From assembly GCF_001634365.1 (NCBI RefSeq), contig NZ_CP014578.1:186001-250000 (forward strand): a stretch of DNA of 64,000 nucleotides. Reading direction: 5' to 3'. Shown here one piece after another: positions 16,827 through 28,580 of this stretch. The position numbers and the translations under genes are program-made. The stretch is from Paraburkholderia phytofirmans OLGA172 (GTDB lineage: Bacteria > Pseudomonadota > Gammaproteobacteria > Burkholderiales > Burkholderiaceae). Under the pieces are notes generated by a model. It was not told the DNA's origin. It ran no database searches and saw nothing but the letters and a program-made list of their open reading frames with translations. How positions within the stretch are numbered: position 1 is the stretch's first letter; each line of letters starts with the position of its first letter.

Positions 16827-17765
16827 ATGGATACCCTCGTCAGCATGAAAGTGTTCCGCCATGTAGTCGAAGTCGGTAGCTTTGTCGGCGCGGCCGAACG
16901 GATGGAGATGTCGGCGGCGATGGCGAGCAAGCATGTGATGCACCTCGAACAGCAGCTCGGCGCGCGTTTGCTGAACCGCACCACGCGCCGTGTCGCGCCG
17001 ACCGAGGCGGGCCGCGAATACTACGAGCGCCTGAGCCAGGTGCTCACCGAGCTCGAAGAAGCCGAGCAGGTGGTCGGCGCGGCGAGCGTCGTGCCGCAAG
17101 GGCGTTTGCGGGTGTCGTCGTTGTCGGCGTTCGGCTTGAGCCACGTGATGGCCGCAGTGGCCGACTACGCCGCGCAGTATCCGCAGGTCACCGTCGACAT
17201 GACCCTGTCCGACCGCGTGGTCGAACTGATCGACGAAGGGTTCGACGTTGCAATCCGGGCTTCGCCGAGCGGACTGAAGTCGTCTTCGCTGATCGCCCGG
17301 CAGATTGCGACCGCTCATCTGGTGCTATGCGCGTCGCCGGCTTATCTGCGCCGGCACGGCACGCCGAAGACCGTCGCCGATCTGGCGCGCCACAACTATC
17401 TGCAGTATGCGGGCGTGTCCGCGCTCGAAATCGTTCCCGCGACCGGCGATGCCTCGCCGCGCGTGCGTCTGTCCGGCAATCTGATCGTCAACCATCTGGA
17501 GGCGCAGCGCGTGATCGTGCTGCAAGGCGCGGGCATCGCGATGCTCGGCACCGAGGTGATCGGCGACGATCTGGCGGCGGGGCGCCTGGTGCCGCTGCTG
17601 GTGGACGAGGTGCCGCCGCGCGAGTTACCCATCCACGTGGTCTACGCGAGCCGTCGGCATCTGTCGGCCAAGGTGCGTTCGTTTGTCGACTTCCTGGCCG
17701 ACCGGTTTGCGAACGAATCGCTATGGCCTTCGCTGGAACAGATCAAGGCGCTGGCGGCGCGATAG
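16827..17765 (+). CDS. LysR-family transcriptional regulator
   Basis: A 312-residue LysR-type regulator. The N-terminal winged helix-turn-helix contains FRHVVEVGSFVGAAERMEMS and RLLNRTTRRVAPTEAG. The effector-binding domain follows, with FDVAIRASPSGLKSSSLIAR and CASPAYLRRHGTPKTVADL, typical of the DmlR/AaeR-like subgroup. No divergently transcribed neighbour is present, so the target is not evident; the upstream porin or icmF downstream are possible. Confidence 0.9.
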   Translation: MDTLVSMKVFRHVVEVGSFVGAAERMEMSAAMASKHVMHLEQQLGARLLNRTTRRVAPTEAGREYYERLSQVLTELEEAEQVVGAASVVPQGRLRVSSLSAFGLSHVMAAVADYAAQYPQVTVDMTLSDRVVELIDEGFDVAIRASPSGLKSSSLIARQIATAHLVLCASPAYLRRHGTPKTVADLARHNYLQYAGVSALEIVPATGDASPRVRLSGNLIVNHLEAQRVIVLQGAGIAMLGTEVIGDDLAAGRLVPLLVDEVPPRELPIHVVYASRRHLSAKVRSFVDFLADRFANESLWPSLEQIKALAAR

Positions 17766-17884
17766 GTGTGTTGCGCGACCGCGCCAGCCGGTGCGCAAGC
17801 ATGTTGAGCAGGCCGAGCAGGCGCCAGCACTCGTTTCGCTATACTGGTTGGAAGCACCCATACGCGTAACGATCTGGGGGAGAC

Positions 17885-21448
<3,564 letters not shown>

Positions 21449-21455
21449 GGCCCGC

Positions 21456-22415
21456 TTACCGCGCGATGCCCAGCCGCGCTTTCGCGTCGTCATATTCCTG
21501 CGTCAGACGCCGGACCAGCTCACCCACGCTCGGCACATCGTCCATCAGGCCGACGCCTTGGCCTGCGCCCCAGATGTCCTTCCACGCCTTCGCCTTGTCG
21601 CTGGCGAAGTTCATCGCGGTCTTGTCCGATTCCGGCAGCGCGTCCGGGTCCAGCCCCGCGTTCACGATACTTTCGCGGATGTAGTTGCCGTGCACGCCAG
21701 TGAACAGGTTCGTGTAGATGATGTCCGACGCCGTGGAATTGACGATCGCCTGCTTATAGCTGTCGACCGCGTGCGCTTCTTTGGTCGCGATGAAACGCGT
21801 GCCCATGTAGGCGAGATCCGCGCCCATTGCCTGGGCGGCGAGAATCGAGCCGCCGTTGGCGATCGAGCCGGACAGCACGATCGGGCCGTCGAACAGGCGC
21901 CGCACTTCGCCGACCAGCGCGAACGGCGAGGTCGTGCCCGCATGGCCGCCGGCGCCCGACGCCACCAGGATCAGCCCATCGACGCCCGCTTCCAGCGCCT
22001 TCTGCGCATGCCGAAGGTTGATCACGTCGTGCAGCACGATGCCGCCGTAGCTGTGCACCGCGTCGACGATCTCACGCGCCGGTGCGCGCAGGCTGGTGAT
22101 GAAGATCGGCACCTTGTGTTCGACGCACACACGCACGTCGTGCTCGAGCCGGGTATTCGACTGATGGACGATCTGGTTGACGGCGATCGGGCCGATGATC
22201 GCGTCGGGGTTAGCTGCCTTGTGCTCGGCGAGCTGGGCCTGAATCTGCGTGAGCCATTCGTCGAGCAGTTCGGCCGGGCGAGCATTCAACGCGGGGAACG
22301 AGCCGACGATGCCGGCCTTACATTGAGCCAACACGAGTTCGGGATAGCTGACGATGAACATCGGCGAAGCGACAACGGGCAGCGCGAGTTTTTGCAGGAC
22401 GGCGGGCAATGCCAT
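21456..22415 (-). CDS. Nitronate monooxygenase (2-nitropropane dioxygenase family)
   Basis: A 319-residue FMN-dependent TIM-barrel enzyme that oxidises alkyl nitronates such as propionate-3-nitronate. Signatures are VVASPMFIVSYPELVLAQCK at the N-terminus, LVASGAGGHAGTTSPFALV in the flavin-phosphate region, and GSIANGGSILAAQAMGADLA followed by YMGTRFIATKEA. It converges with icmF with only 7 bp between stops. No partner genes suggest a specific substrate. Confidence 0.9.
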   Translation of the reverse strand: MALPAVLQKLALPVVASPMFIVSYPELVLAQCKAGIVGSFPALNARPAELLDEWLTQIQAQLAEHKAANPDAIIGPIAVNQIVHQSNTRLEHDVRVCVEHKVPIFITSLRAPAREIVDAVHSYGGIVLHDVINLRHAQKALEAGVDGLILVASGAGGHAGTTSPFALVGEVRRLFDGPIVLSGSIANGGSILAAQAMGADLAYMGTRFIATKEAHAVDSYKQAIVNSTASDIIYTNLFTGVHGNYIRESIVNAGLDPDALPESDKTAMNFASDKAKAWKDIWGAGQGVGLMDDVPSVGELVRRLTQEYDDAKARLGIAR

Positions 22416-22727
22416 GGTGCGAGTCTCCTGATGAACGGACCGGTGCGGTGTAGAGCGCCCGGCGATAGTGAGTTTAGCGGCACATGGCCTGTGATGCGTC
22501 GAGGCTGACCGGTGTCATGCTGACGTCACGATCTCGCCCCGTATTTGCCATGACCGCCCGGAAATTTTATGAACGGTCGTTCGATTATAGGCGAAGCTGC
22601 CGCGCCGTGCCCGTTAGGAACAGTTGGAAGGAGTGTTCAGTTTCTATGCTTGCGTGGGCTATCCCACCCCGCATCGACACATTGCGCTCCTACAATGCGT
22701 TGACTCCCAAACGACAAGAGACCCGCT
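22416..22727. other. Divergent promoter region with a candidate operator
   Basis: A 312-bp gap between the divergent nitronate monooxygenase and dehalogenase genes. GAACG-GT-CGTTC at 22571-22582 is an inverted repeat of the kind bound by TetR-family regulators in this group. It is a single short match and therefore weak. Nothing else is recognised. Confidence 0.35.
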
Positions 22728-23618
22728 ATGGCCTTCGAGGATTTCACGCCCTTTCGCGTCGCCGTGGGCGACGTTGATATTTTCGGAGTGAAGGGCGGGG
22801 CAGGGCCGCCCCTTCTGCTGCTGCACGGTCACCCGCAGTCGCATCTGATCTGGCAGCGGTGCGCAGCGCAATTGGCGGAGCACTTCACCGTCATCGCCAC
22901 CGACTTGCGCGGCTACGGCGCCTCGGGCAAACCGCCGAGCGACGCCGACCACACGCCATATTCCAAACGCGCGATGGCGGCCGATCAGGTAGCCATGATG
23001 CGCCACTTCGGCTTCGAACGATTCCTGGTGTGCGCACATGATCGCGGCGCCCGGGTTGCGCACCGGATGGCGCTCGATCATGCCGATGCCGTCGAGCGCT
23101 TGATGCTGCTTGATATCGCGCCGACGCTCGCGATGTACGAAGCCACCGACCGCGCCTTCGCAACCCATTACTTCCACTGGTTCTTCCTGATCCAGCCGGA
23201 GCCGCTGCCGGAGACGCTGATCGGCGCGAACCCGGCTGCGTATGTCGATGCGGTGATGGGGAGCCGCCATGCGGGCCTCGCGCCGTTCACGCCCGAAGCG
23301 CTCGACGCTTACCGCAGCGCGCTGGCGCAACCCGGCGCCGTGCATGCGATGTGCGAGGACTACCGGGCGTCGGCGAGCATCGACCTCGAACACGACCGTG
23401 CCGACATCGAGCGCGGCCACAAGCTCGGCTGTCCGCTGCGTGTGCTGTGGGGCGACAAGGGGGTGATCGAGAAGTGCTTCGACGCGCTGGCGGAATGGCG
23501 TCACGTCGCGCGGGACGTGAGCGGGCGTTCATTGCCGTGCGGGCACTACATTCCTGAAGAGGCGCCGGAGGAACTGGTCACGGAAATGCTGTCGTTTTTC
23601 GAAGCGGTCGAACAGTAA
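22728..23618 (+). CDS. Haloacetate (fluoroacetate) dehalogenase-type alpha/beta hydrolase
   Basis: A 296-residue alpha/beta hydrolase of the fluoroacetate dehalogenase group, which displaces halide from haloacetates to give glycolate. HGHPQSH supplies the oxyanion region, and CAHDRGAR carries the nucleophile D105 with R106 and R109. D129 (LDIAPT) and H273 (CGHYIPEEAP) complete the triad. YFHWFFLIQPEPLPE gives H150/W151, and Y212 (CEDYRA) the remaining halide-pocket residue. These positions fall within one or two of those I recall for the characterised Burkholderia sp. FA1 enzyme. The start follows GACAAGAGACCCGCT. Confidence 0.88.
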   Translation: MAFEDFTPFRVAVGDVDIFGVKGGAGPPLLLLHGHPQSHLIWQRCAAQLAEHFTVIATDLRGYGASGKPPSDADHTPYSKRAMAADQVAMMRHFGFERFLVCAHDRGARVAHRMALDHADAVERLMLLDIAPTLAMYEATDRAFATHYFHWFFLIQPEPLPETLIGANPAAYVDAVMGSRHAGLAPFTPEALDAYRSALAQPGAVHAMCEDYRASASIDLEHDRADIERGHKLGCPLRVLWGDKGVIEKCFDALAEWRHVARDVSGRSLPCGHYIPEEAPEELVTEMLSFFEAVEQ

Positions 23619-23925
23619 GCGGCTTTGTTCATGCGCAATGGCGGCCTCCGGTCGCTGGCCGCTCAGCGCGAGGTGACGAGGCTGCGGTGACGAGGTGACG
23701 AGGTGACAAGGCTGCGCGGTCGAGCGTTTCGCCTAGCCTAGCGGCGGCAAGCGGCGCGCGGTCGGTTTCATCGAGTGCGGCGGGCGTGGCGGCAGCAAGG
23801 CGTTTGGTCATGATGGCCTTCAAATATTAGGCTCCTTCGCAGGAAGACTTAAGTTTAGCCATGTATTCGGGCGGTTGGATTAATTACACTGCTTCTCATG
23901 CAGGAATCAATTCAAGGATCGAATC
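23619..23925. other. Intergenic region with short GACGAGGTGAC repeats
   Basis: A 307-bp gap. Around 23670-23710, GAGGTGAC and ACGAGG units recur three to four times, interrupted by GCTGCG. A minus-strand frame from about 23823 is rejected as low-complexity. The end of the gap should hold the promoter of the exporter gene. Confidence 0.45.
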
Positions 23926-24825
23926 ATGGCGTCAAATGAGATTCGCCGCGGCGCGGCTGAAATGACCATGGCCATGCTGATGTCCGGCACCATCGGCTGG
24001 CTGGTGGTGTCGTCGCAGCAGAGCCCGTTCAATGTGGTGTTCTTTCGCTGCATCTTCGGCGGCGCGACGCTGGCGCTCGTGTGCGCCGTGCTCGGCCTGT
24101 TCAGGCGCAAACTCTTTTCGTGGAAGATGCTCGGCCTCGCGCTGCTCGGCGGTGCGGCGATCGTCATCAACTGGGTGTTGCTGTTCGCGGCCTATTCACG
24201 GGCTTCGATCTCGATGGCAACCGCCGTCTACAACACGCAGCCGTTCATGCTGGTGGCGCTCGGCGCACTGGTGTTTCGCGAGCGCATCAGCGCCTCGACG
24301 CTCGCCTGGCTGGCGGTCGCGTTTGTCGGCCTTGTGTTCGTGGTGAAGGTCGAGCCGGCGGTGTTGGCGGTGCCGGGCCAGTATCTGGTCGGTGTCGCCT
24401 ATGCCGTGGGCGCGGCGGCGATGTATGCGGTCTCGTCGATCATCACGAAGCGGCTGAAGGGCACGCCCCCGCATCTGATTGCGTTGATCCAGGTGTCGCT
24501 CGGCGTCGTGATGCTGGCGCCGTTCGTGCGCTTCGATGCGCTGCCGACTAGCGGCGTGCAGTGGCTTGAATTGATCGTGCTCGGGGTGATCAATACGGGG
24601 CTCATGTATGTGCTGCTGTACGGCGCGATCCAGAAGCTGCCGACCTCGATGACAGGGGCGTTGTCGTTCATCTATCCGGTGGTGGCGATCATTGTCGACC
24701 GGGTCGCGTTCGGGCAGACGCTCGCGTGGATTCAGGTGCTCGGTGCGGTGCTGATCCTGCTCGCGGCGGCCGGCGTGAATCTCGGCTGGCGGATCGTGCC
24801 GCAGAAACGTCTGTCCTCGACCTGA
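23926..24825 (+). CDS. EamA/DMT-family exporter
   Basis: A 299-residue inner-membrane protein with ten hydrophobic helices in two EamA repeats (about 10-140 and 150-290). Typical stretches are FFRCIFGGATLAL, YSRASISMATAVYNTQPFM and MTGALSFIYPVVAIIVDRV. Members export amino acids or other small metabolites; the substrate here is unknown. It stands alone. Confidence 0.88.
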   Translation: MASNEIRRGAAEMTMAMLMSGTIGWLVVSSQQSPFNVVFFRCIFGGATLALVCAVLGLFRRKLFSWKMLGLALLGGAAIVINWVLLFAAYSRASISMATAVYNTQPFMLVALGALVFRERISASTLAWLAVAFVGLVFVVKVEPAVLAVPGQYLVGVAYAVGAAAMYAVSSIITKRLKGTPPHLIALIQVSLGVVMLAPFVRFDALPTSGVQWLELIVLGVINTGLMYVLLYGAIQKLPTSMTGALSFIYPVVAIIVDRVAFGQTLAWIQVLGAVLILLAAAGVNLGWRIVPQKRLSST

Positions 24826-24894
24826 TGTGATGCTTGCCATGCCGATGAATCGGACTGTATTAGTACGGATTCCGGAGCAACCGGCGCGCTACAT

Positions 24895-25106
24895 TGTTTA
24901 TATAGACGGATCAATAATATTCAATTCGCACGGCTACGAGGCCTCGTAGCATGGTCTGTATGCGGGTTTAAAAGGCGGCGTCATGCTTCTGTAGGGAAAT
25001 CACTGATGCGGTCGAAAAACCGGCGCGCGTATCATTCATAGCGACGCTGATCACGTCCGACAGAATTTCCGCCGCTCGCCTTGATGGTCGAGCGGCTTTC
25101 TTTTTG
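24895..25106 (+). ncRNA. Candidate small RNA with strong terminator
   Basis: Within the 24826-25282 gap, a perfect hairpin GCCGCTCG (25071-25078) / CGAGCGGC (25089-25096) is followed by TTTCTTTTT, an excellent plus-strand terminator. It lies 245 bp after the exporter stop, so it could end that mRNA or an independent RNA. A possible promoter is TTGTTT at 24895 with TATTCA 17 bp later. An 18-bp palindrome (24933-24950, arms GCTACGAG/CTCGTAGC) lies inside. The terminator is well supported; the RNA gene is inferred. Confidence 0.35.
25071..25106 (+). terminator. Rho-independent terminator
   Basis: An 8-bp GC-rich stem (25071-25078 with 25089-25096) with a T-rich tail at 25097-25105. It ends either the exporter transcript or a small RNA. 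Confidence 0.85.
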
Positions 25107-25160
25107 TGGCGACGGTTTTGGTGTTTTGCGTGTCCTACGCGGCTTACCGCTTACAACCTG

Positions 25161-25268
25161 CCGACCGCCCGACCGCCCGACCGCCCGACCGCCCGACCGC
25201 CCGACCGCCCGACCGACCACCCGACCACCCGACCACCCGACCACCCGACCACCCGACCACCCGACCAC
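25161..25268. repeat. 8-bp tandem repeats CCGACCGC x6 and CCGACCAC x7
   Basis: Six perfect CCGACCGC units (25161-25208), a 4-bp CCGA junction and seven perfect CCGACCAC units (25213-25268). The array sits 14 bp beyond the stop of the MBL gene in a convergent gap, so it does not interrupt a gene. Confidence 0.95.
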
Positions 25269-25282
25269 CTGCCCCGCGCGCA

Positions 25283-26203
25283 TCAACCCTTGCGCGCGAC
25301 GATGCGCTCGCCATCTATTTCCAATGGCCCGTTCCTGGCAGCCAGTTCCTCAACGATCGTGTGCACCAACGTGGACCATTCGCCTCGTGGCTTGAGCATT
25401 GTTGCGGCGGCGCGCATCACGGCGGCATCGTCGAGCATCCGCAGCAAGGTGTCGAAGCTCATCGCGCGAACTTCGAGCAGCTTGAACACGATCAACACCT
25501 TCAGCGCATTTTTCGCATTTCGCGCCGGATCGGCGCGTAACCACGCAACGCGTGAAAACGCTCGTTCAAGCGCCTGCTCGACATCCGTAAAGGGTGAGCC
25601 GTGGCCGGGAATCACGAGCCGGACGTCGAGCTTCGCGATGGCTTCGAGGACCGCCTGTTCCTCGGCGAAACCGCTTTCGCCTTCCAGCTCGGGAAAGATC
25701 ACGCCAAAGCCGTTTTCCCACAGCGCGTCCGCGCTGATCAGGATGCGTTCGTCCGCGCAATACAGCATCAACGAATGCGGATCGTGCCCCGGTGCGCCGA
25801 GCACTTGCCAGTCGAGCGCGCCGAGCCGCAGCTGCGCGCCAGGTGTGATCGTCTCGGTGAAGGTGAAACGCTCGCAGGTCTGGCCGGTGGCGCGAAACGT
25901 CAGACGGGTTTCGTCCCAGCTGCGCACCGAGTCGGCTTCGGATGCGGGAATCGCGGTACGGCACGGCCACGTCGACTGCAAGAGCGCGTTGCCGCCGCAG
26001 TGATCCGAATGCAGATGGGTATTGACGATCAGATCGAGCGGGCGCGCGCCGAGCGTTTGCTTTACCAGTGCGACGGTTTGCGGCGCGTGCGTCGCGTAAC
26101 TGGTATCGACGAGCGCGGCACACGTGTCGTCGACCAGCAGCACGTTGTTCGACGAAAGCCAGCCGCGTTCGAAGACTCGGATCGATTCCGGTAGCGTGAT
26201 CAT
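25283..26203 (-). CDS. Metallo-beta-lactamase-fold hydrolase
   Basis: A 306-residue MBL-fold hydrolase. The metal motif THLHSDHCGG is followed by APGHDPHSLMLY, ILISADALWENG and VIPGHGSPFTDV, covering the usual zinc ligands. It most resembles hydrolases of the glyoxalase II/thioesterase-like group; the substrate is not known. Its ATG overlaps the TGA of the MaoC-like gene (ATGA at 26200-26203), so the two are translationally coupled. The context of acyl-CoA enzymes would suit a thioester or lactone substrate. Confidence 0.85.
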   Translation of the reverse strand: MITLPESIRVFERGWLSSNNVLLVDDTCAALVDTSYATHAPQTVALVKQTLGARPLDLIVNTHLHSDHCGGNALLQSTWPCRTAIPASEADSVRSWDETRLTFRATGQTCERFTFTETITPGAQLRLGALDWQVLGAPGHDPHSLMLYCADERILISADALWENGFGVIFPELEGESGFAEEQAVLEAIAKLDVRLVIPGHGSPFTDVEQALERAFSRVAWLRADPARNAKNALKVLIVFKLLEVRAMSFDTLLRMLDDAAVMRAAATMLKPRGEWSTLVHTIVEELAARNGPLEIDGERIVARKG

Positions 26204-26721
26204 GGTGCGCTTGTGCCCGGATTCGTGCCCGCGCTTGTATCCACGCTTGTATCCGAGTTTATGTCCGCGCCCGAATTCGCTAATGCTTCAGGTTTCGGCA
26301 TCACGAGAATTGTCGACGTACCGATCAACATGGTGTCGCCGCGCTGATTCACCACGCTTCCCTCGAGATGCGCCAGATCGCCGTTCAGACTCGGCTTCCA
26401 GTAAGCGTCGCGTACGCGCCAGGTGATCGTCAGCGTATCGTTCGCGTGGACGGCTTTCTTCAGCTTGATGTCGAACTCGAGCCCAAGCGGTTGCGCGTAG
26501 GTCGAGAAATGCGTGGCCAGCAGCGCCATGAAATACGCGGTGGGTTGCGTGCCGGACGCGATCAAACCGCCGAAGCGGCTTTGCGCGGCATAGGCGTCGT
26601 CGTGATGCAGCGGATTGAAGTCGTTGACGAGCGTGGCGAACGATTTCACCGATTCCGCCGATAGTTCGAGCGTCGAGCTGAACGTCTCGCCGACCGTCAC
26701 GATGCGCGGCGCGGCGTTCAT
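26200..26721 (-). CDS. MaoC-like hot-dog dehydratase/thioesterase
   Basis: A 173-residue hot-dog protein with the hydratase-type motif DFNPLHHDD near residue 33 and [18 protein letters not shown]. MaoC-domain proteins hydrate enoyl-CoA. I chose the ATG at 26721 ([12 protein letters not shown]), which overlaps the stop of the DUF1289 gene; the longer frame from 26895 lies inside that gene. The last 25 residues are a low-complexity Asp/Thr/Ser/Gly tail encoded by degenerate 12-bp repeats, unlike the family core. Confidence 0.82.
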   Translation of the reverse strand: MNAAPRIVTVGETFSSTLELSAESVKSFATLVNDFNPLHHDDAYAAQSRFGGLIASGTQPTAYFMALLATHFSTYAQPLGLEFDIKLKKAVHANDTLTITWRVRDAYWKPSLNGDLAHLEGSVVNQRGDTMLIGTSTILVMPKPEALANSGADINSDTSVDTSAGTNPGTSAP

Positions 26722-26945
26722 CGCTGTCCCTTTGCCTGCTTTGCCATGAACTCCGCGTGACGTTCCTCGATCGCGTCCCAGACCGCGCGCTTCGCGTCGT
26801 CGTCGAATAATGACCAGCCGGCGATTTCGTCGATGGTGCGCAAGCAGCCTTCGCACCAACCGGTCGAGGCGTCCATCCTGCACACGCTGATGCACGGTGA
26901 CGGCACGGCGGCCTCGTCGTCTTCGTTATCGATGTCCGCTGTCAT
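26718..26945 (-). CDS. DUF1289 family protein
   Basis: A 75-residue protein with the DUF1289 cysteine pattern [11 protein letters not shown] followed by [17 protein letters not shown]. The four cysteines may bind metal; function is unknown. It overlaps the downstream MaoC-like start and begins 4 bp after the YbaK-like stop, within a coupled operon. Confidence 0.88.
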   Translation of the reverse strand: MTADIDNEDDEAAVPSPCISVCRMDASTGWCEGCLRTIDEIAGWSLFDDDAKRAVWDAIEERHAEFMAKQAKGQR

Positions 26946-26949
26946 CGCT

Positions 26950-27471
26950 TCACGCCGTCTCGCGCAGCGCCACGTCGATCACCGGGGCGCCCGTCAGCGC
27001 AATCAGCTCTTGCGCCGTCAGATTGAACACTGCATGCGGATGACCCGCGGCGGCCCACAGGCTGTCGAGTTCCAGCAGATCGGCATCGATCAGCGTGACC
27101 GGATCCGTGGCGTGGCCGATCGGGCACACGCCGCCGATCGCATAACCGGTTTTCTCGCGGACGAACTTCGCATCCGCACGGCCGATCTCGCCGACTTGCG
27201 CCGCGACCTTCTTTTCGTCGACGCGATTTGCGCCGCTCGCGATCACCAGTACCGGTGCGTCGTCTTCGCGGCGGCGAAACAGGATCGACTTGGCGATCTG
27301 AGCAACCGAACAGCCGAGGCCGGCGGCGGCTTCGGCGGAAGTCTTGCCGGTTTCCGGCAGCATTACGATCCGGCCCGCGTGGCCGCGTTCACGCAACAAC
27401 TGCGCGACGCGGCGCGCCGAGTCAGGCAACGCGGCGAGATCGTCGGATTCGAGAGAAACTTGGTCCGTCAT
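26950..27471 (-). CDS. YbaK/EbsC-family aminoacyl-tRNA deacylase-like protein
   Basis: A 173-residue YbaK/ProX-type protein. Members clear mischarged Cys- or Ala-tRNA(Pro). The conserved lysine lies in [12 protein letters not shown]. Other matches are [20 protein letters not shown] and [13 protein letters not shown]. It is 30 bp downstream of the HMG-CoA lyase gene and in the same operon, although the functions appear unrelated. Specificity cannot be read from sequence. Confidence 0.87.
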   Translation of the reverse strand: MTDQVSLESDDLAALPDSARRVAQLLRERGHAGRIVMLPETGKTSAEAAAGLGCSVAQIAKSILFRRREDDAPVLVIASGANRVDEKKVAAQVGEIGRADAKFVREKTGYAIGGVCPIGHATDPVTLIDADLLELDSLWAAAGHPHAVFNLTAQELIALTGAPVIDVALRETA

Positions 27472-27501
27472 TGTTTCAGGGTCCTCAAGGATGAGCAGGC
27501 G

Positions 27502-28428
27502 TCAAACGCAGCTGGCTTGTTCGCTGCGCGCTTTGGCGAGCAGTGCCTTGCCGGCGCGCGAGACGTTCGGCTTGCCGATCGACGTCGAAATGAAATCGCC
27601 AATCGCGACGACTTGCGCGAGGTCGATACCGGTTTCGATGCCGAGACCGTTCATCAGATACAGCACGTCTTCGGTCGCGACATTGCCGGTTGCGCCCTTT
27701 GCATACGGGCAGCCGCCGAGACCTGACACTGAAGCGTGATAGATCTCGATGCCTTCATGCAACGCGGCGTAGATGTTCGCGAGCGCCTGGCCGTAGGTGT
27801 CGTGGAAGTGTCCCGACAGACGTTCACGCGGGAACGCTTTCGTGACCGCTTCGAACACTTCGCGCGTGCGCTTCGGCGTGCCGACGCCGATCGTATCGGC
27901 GATATCGATCTCGTCGCAGCCAAGCGCCGCGAAACGTTCGACCACATCGACCACCGATGCCACCGGCACTTCGCCTTGATACGGACAACCGAGCGCACAC
28001 GACACGCTGCCGCGAATTCGCACGCCATGATCCTTCGCCGCCTGCGCGACCGGCGCGAATCGATCGATGCTTTCCGCGATGCTGCAGTTGATGTTCTTCT
28101 GCGAGAACGCTTCGCTGGCGGCGCCGAAGATCACGATCTCGTCCGCGCGCGCGGCGAGCGCGCCTTCGAAACCGCGCAGGTTCGGCGTCAGCACCGAGTA
28201 GATCGTACCCGCCCGGCGCTCGATGCCGGCCATCACGTCGGCGCCGTCGGCCATTTGCGGCACCCATTTCGGCGAGACGAACGAGGCCGCTTCGACATTA
28301 CGGAAACCCGCCGCCGACAAGCGGTTGATCAACTCGATCTTGATCGCGGTGGGGACGAATTCTTTCTCGTTCTGCAGTCCGTCACGCGGACCGACTTCGA
28401 CGATTTTGACGTGTTGGGGCAAGGCCAT
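27502..28428 (-). CDS. Hydroxymethylglutaryl-CoA lyase
   Basis: A 308-residue HMG-CoA lyase that cleaves HMG-CoA to acetoacetate and acetyl-CoA, the last step of leucine breakdown. VGPRDGLQNE holds the catalytic Arg/Asp, SGHFHDTYGQA the metal-binding histidines, and GLGGCPYAKGATGN the catalytic cysteine. AGGAGA precedes the ATG. A hairpin element (28446-28480) lies 18 bp upstream. It leads the YbaK-DUF1289-MaoC-MBL gene run. Confidence 0.94.
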   Translation of the reverse strand: MALPQHVKIVEVGPRDGLQNEKEFVPTAIKIELINRLSAAGFRNVEAASFVSPKWVPQMADGADVMAGIERRAGTIYSVLTPNLRGFEGALAARADEIVIFGAASEAFSQKNINCSIAESIDRFAPVAQAAKDHGVRIRGSVSCALGCPYQGEVPVASVVDVVERFAALGCDEIDIADTIGVGTPKRTREVFEAVTKAFPRERLSGHFHDTYGQALANIYAALHEGIEIYHASVSGLGGCPYAKGATGNVATEDVLYLMNGLGIETGIDLAQVVAIGDFISTSIGKPNVSRAGKALLAKARSEQASCV

Positions 28429-28445
28429 GATGTGTCTCCTGTGTT

Positions 28446-28480
28446 GACCGGAGTTTGCGCTTTAGCGCGTTACTCCGGTC
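28446..28480. promoter_or_regulatory. Hairpin element in the leader of the HMG-CoA lyase gene
   Basis: GACCGGAGT (28446-28454) pairs perfectly with ACTCCGGTC (28472-28480) around a loop containing GCGCTTTAGCGC, followed by CCATGC. It shares loop, flank and position with the element at 5052-5120, while the stem bases differ in a pairing-preserving way. It has no T-tail and is not a standard terminator. Confidence 0.7.
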
Positions 28481-28580
28481 CCATGCAATGAGCCCGCGCG
28501 TGGCGGCGCTTCTTCAGTTGTTCGGTTGGATCCGGTGGCGTTCAAAATCCGCACGCGATAGGTGTGTTCAGTATCCACGT

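Noticed and set aside
23629..23823. 64-codon minus-strand frame
   Set aside because: It runs through the GACGAGGTGAC repeats, has low-complexity Ala/Arg composition and no family resemblance.
25161..25268. Possible CRISPR array
   Set aside because: Units are 8 bp and contiguous with no spacers; this is a microsatellite-like tract.
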